This document shows positions 8,952 through 10,342 of a stretch of 10,342 nucleotides of DNA, in pieces; positions within the stretch are counted from its first letter, which is position 1, and each line of letters starts with the position of its first letter. The position numbers and the translations under genes are program-made. Below the pieces are notes generated by a model. That model made no database searches and was not told where the DNA came from. It was given only the letters and a program-made list of their open reading frames with translations. Location of the stretch: positions 1 to 10,342 of the forward strand of contig BBXU01002190.1 in assembly GCA_001598975.1 (NCBI GenBank). Reading direction: 5' to 3'. Source of the DNA: Parachlorella kessleri. Taxonomy: Eukaryota > Chlorophyta > Trebouxiophyceae > Chlorellales > Chlorellaceae.

Positions 8952-8956
8952 TTACA
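8952..8956 (-). terminator. Candidate poly(A) signal TGTAA for the ESV1-like gene
   Basis: The plus strand reads TTACA here. It is the only minus-strand TGTAA I found between the ESV1-like stop at 9844 and the kinase stop, implying a 3' UTR of about 0.9 kb. Confidence 0.35.
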
Positions 8957-9686
8957 TTGTTCGTGTGAAGTAGACAAACAACAAAGCAGGCGGAGGAGAG
9001 GGGGCATGAGGCACGTCAGGTGGAAGGCGTTGGAATGGTGGTAGTTGTGGAGACCCACCGGAGTGAGGCTACATTCTGCAGATTATGGAATCACAGACTT
9101 TTTGGTAGTGACCAAAGGGGTGCGTATGAAGCAACAGTATCGATTCTACAATCTTGTGTGACTGCTGAGGTGGAGATTGACCTGTAGCTCTTGACAAAAA
9201 CTCAGACACGTCGAGTAAAGCGCATGGGCGGTGCCTCTTTACCTTTTGCTCGCTTTTCCCCACTATTTGCACACGCCTGGTCCCTCCGTCTCAGGGTGTG
9301 AGTCTAGACGTATACACTGTCGATGCTGGCTCAAGTGTAGTAGCCCCAGCCATGCGTTCGTGCACAGAGGTCCTTGATAGCCAAAAAGGCAGGACCGCAG
9401 CTATTCATAACATCCGCACCAGCTGCAAGTTCACCGCTTCAACTAAACAACCGAGTGCTGTGGCTGCAGCAACATTGGATGTTAATGCACCTGTGTATGT
9501 GCGAGCCGGACACAATAGGTTGCAAAAGGTACAACAGGCAGAGCAGTACCGCAAAAGGGGTGGGGATGGATAAGTGTACAGGCCCCACGCACAAAAATGA
9601 CCTCCAATGCCAAACACGCTTAGCTAGCTGGATGCAGGCATGGCTGCACACCTGACGCACCTGACCTCAGGGGCTGGAGGCAGACT

Positions 9687-9691
9687 TGTAA
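9687..9691 (+). terminator. Candidate poly(A) signal TGTAA for the receptor kinase
   Basis: TGTAA is the usual poly(A) signal of chlorophyte algae. This is the first plus-strand copy I found after the stop codon at 8732, implying a 3' UTR of about 1 kb. The distance makes it uncertain. Confidence 0.35.
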
Positions 9692-9843
9692 CAAAGACAG
9701 CATCCGCACAGTAGCACCTGGACAGGGAAGGCATAGCGGACCCCTACCCTGCCAGCCTTCTTGAGGAGCTGCACATAGCATTGCGAACCAAGAACAAAGG
9801 CTTCTGGGTCTCCCAGAGCTGAGGCTGCCCCTGCTGCGGCTGC

Positions 9844-10313
9844 TCACCCCAGAGCCCCAAACCCGGGGCCCAGGCCTCCATCCCCATTCCCATTGCCCGC
9901 CCCGCCGGCCAGGGGTACCGCCGCCGGGCCCTCGCGCGGCAGCAGCGGCACGCCGTGCAGCACCGGCGAGTGGCTGACGGCCATCTTGTAGGTGAAGTGG
10001 GGGTTGCAGTTGTAGTACGTGCCCGACTGCTCCGTCGTGTCCCAGTGCTCGCCTGCGGCAGGCAGAGGCTTTTTGAGGCGGTTGGAGGTAGGGGGCGGGA
10101 GGGCGGGTGAGGGTTGCTTGTGGTGGGGAGAAACACACCGGAGGGTGCTTGAAGCCCAGGCACAAGGGGGCAGCGCTGCTTGTCGGCACAGGGGCACCAG
10201 CACTTACCCTCGGTGCTGTGGCCGAACTTCTGCACCCAGCCCTCGCCGTAGTGGTTCTCGCCCCACCAGCGGTTGAAGCGCCGGCCGTCGGCGCCCACGC
10301 TCCATGTCTCGCC
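9844..10313 (-). CDS. ESV1/LESV-type tryptophan-rich starch-granule protein, last two exons, cut by right edge
   Basis: Minus-strand exons are 10313-10208 and 10052-9844, joined in phase 1 by a GT-AG intron (GTAAGT donor, GCCGCAG acceptor). They encode 104 residues to a TGA. The protein starts GETWSVGADGRRFNRWWGEN, continues HYGEGWVQKFGHSTEGEHWD, then TYYNCNPHFTYK and GVPLLPREGP. The order matches my memory of the C-terminal end of plant EARLY STARVATION 1 and LIKE ESV1 (GETW...RWSRTWGEEHFGNGKVHKYGKS, then GESWD, then a TYYEAEPHYGW-like stretch). Those proteins bind glucan chains in plastids and organise amylopectin in starch granules; that role is inferred here from the family. The N-terminal part, including any transit peptide, lies right of the window. 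The acceptor before the first visible exon follows a C-rich tract on this strand. Whether it is the ESV1 or LESV ortholog cannot be told from this piece. Confidence 0.8.
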
Positions 10314-10329
10314 CTGCACTTGCCAAGGA

Positions 10330-10342
10330 GGGGGGGGGGGGG
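10330..10342. repeat. Poly-G run of at least 13 at the window end
   Basis: Thirteen consecutive G close the window. Read on the minus strand this is a C-rich pyrimidine tract 16 nt before the acceptor at 10314, so it can serve as the polypyrimidine tract of the ESV1-like intron. The run may continue beyond the window. Confidence 0.8.

Larger units (their letters stand above)
8733..9843. other. Convergent 3' region between the kinase and the ESV1-like gene, no gene seen
   Basis: These 1.1 kb hold no recognisable coding segment or RNA gene. Open frames present (for example about 9298-9573 plus) have no known motif. The only plus-strand TGTAA I found is at 9687-9691, and the only minus-strand TGTAA is at 8956-8952. 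These are the candidate poly(A) signals for the kinase and the ESV1-like gene respectively. A perfect 12-bp palindrome CCCCTTAAGGGG lies at 8782-8793. Confidence 0.55.

Noticed and set aside
9298..9573. 91-codon plus-strand open frame in the 3' intergenic region
   Set aside because: It has no recognisable motif or splice partners, lies within the probable kinase 3' UTR, and its composition does not look like the neighbouring genes.
9744..10207. Continuous minus-strand frame reading through the ESV1-like intron
   Set aside because: After STEG the protein loses all family similarity, whereas splicing at 10208/10052 restores it (STEGEHWD).

Overview
The window looks like nuclear DNA of a green alga (Chlorophyta, probably Chlorophyceae or Trebouxiophyceae). 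Genes are GC-rich and split by many 170-650 nt introns with GT-AG borders. Coding tracts are rich in Ala, Gly, Gln and Pro. The one candidate poly(A) signal I found downstream of each finished gene is TGTAA, the usual signal in these algae. One gene is a TKL-type kinase of a kind common there, and another is a starch-granule protein of the plant lineage. The class assignment is inference; the three gene calls rest on protein motifs.

Layout. (1) 2542 down to 303, minus strand: the 5' part of a PUM3/APUM24 (Puf6-type) nucleolar PUF protein. Six exons join in phase and the gene runs off the left edge. (2) 2543-2954: a shared head-to-head upstream region. (3) 2955-8732, plus strand: a complete eight-exon gene for a receptor-like kinase of about 1124 residues, with signal peptide, Pro/Ser-rich ectodomain, one membrane span, low-complexity linker, TKL-type kinase domain and a Gln/Gly-rich tail. 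(4) 8733-9843: a gene-free convergent 3' region. (5) 10313 down to 9844, minus strand: the last two exons of an ESV1/LESV-type tryptophan-rich starch protein, cut by the right edge.

The three genes have no evident pathway in common: ribosome biogenesis, surface signalling and starch-granule organisation. This is ordinary eukaryotic gene packing rather than an operon. The most interesting parts are in the kinase gene: an extensin-like ectodomain on a TKL kinase, a GC-AG intron that splits the membrane span and whose retention would give a secreted ectodomain, a 130-bp tandem duplication around that intron's acceptor, and a perfect 13-bp hairpin just before another acceptor. I found no tRNA, rRNA, mobile element or CRISPR array.
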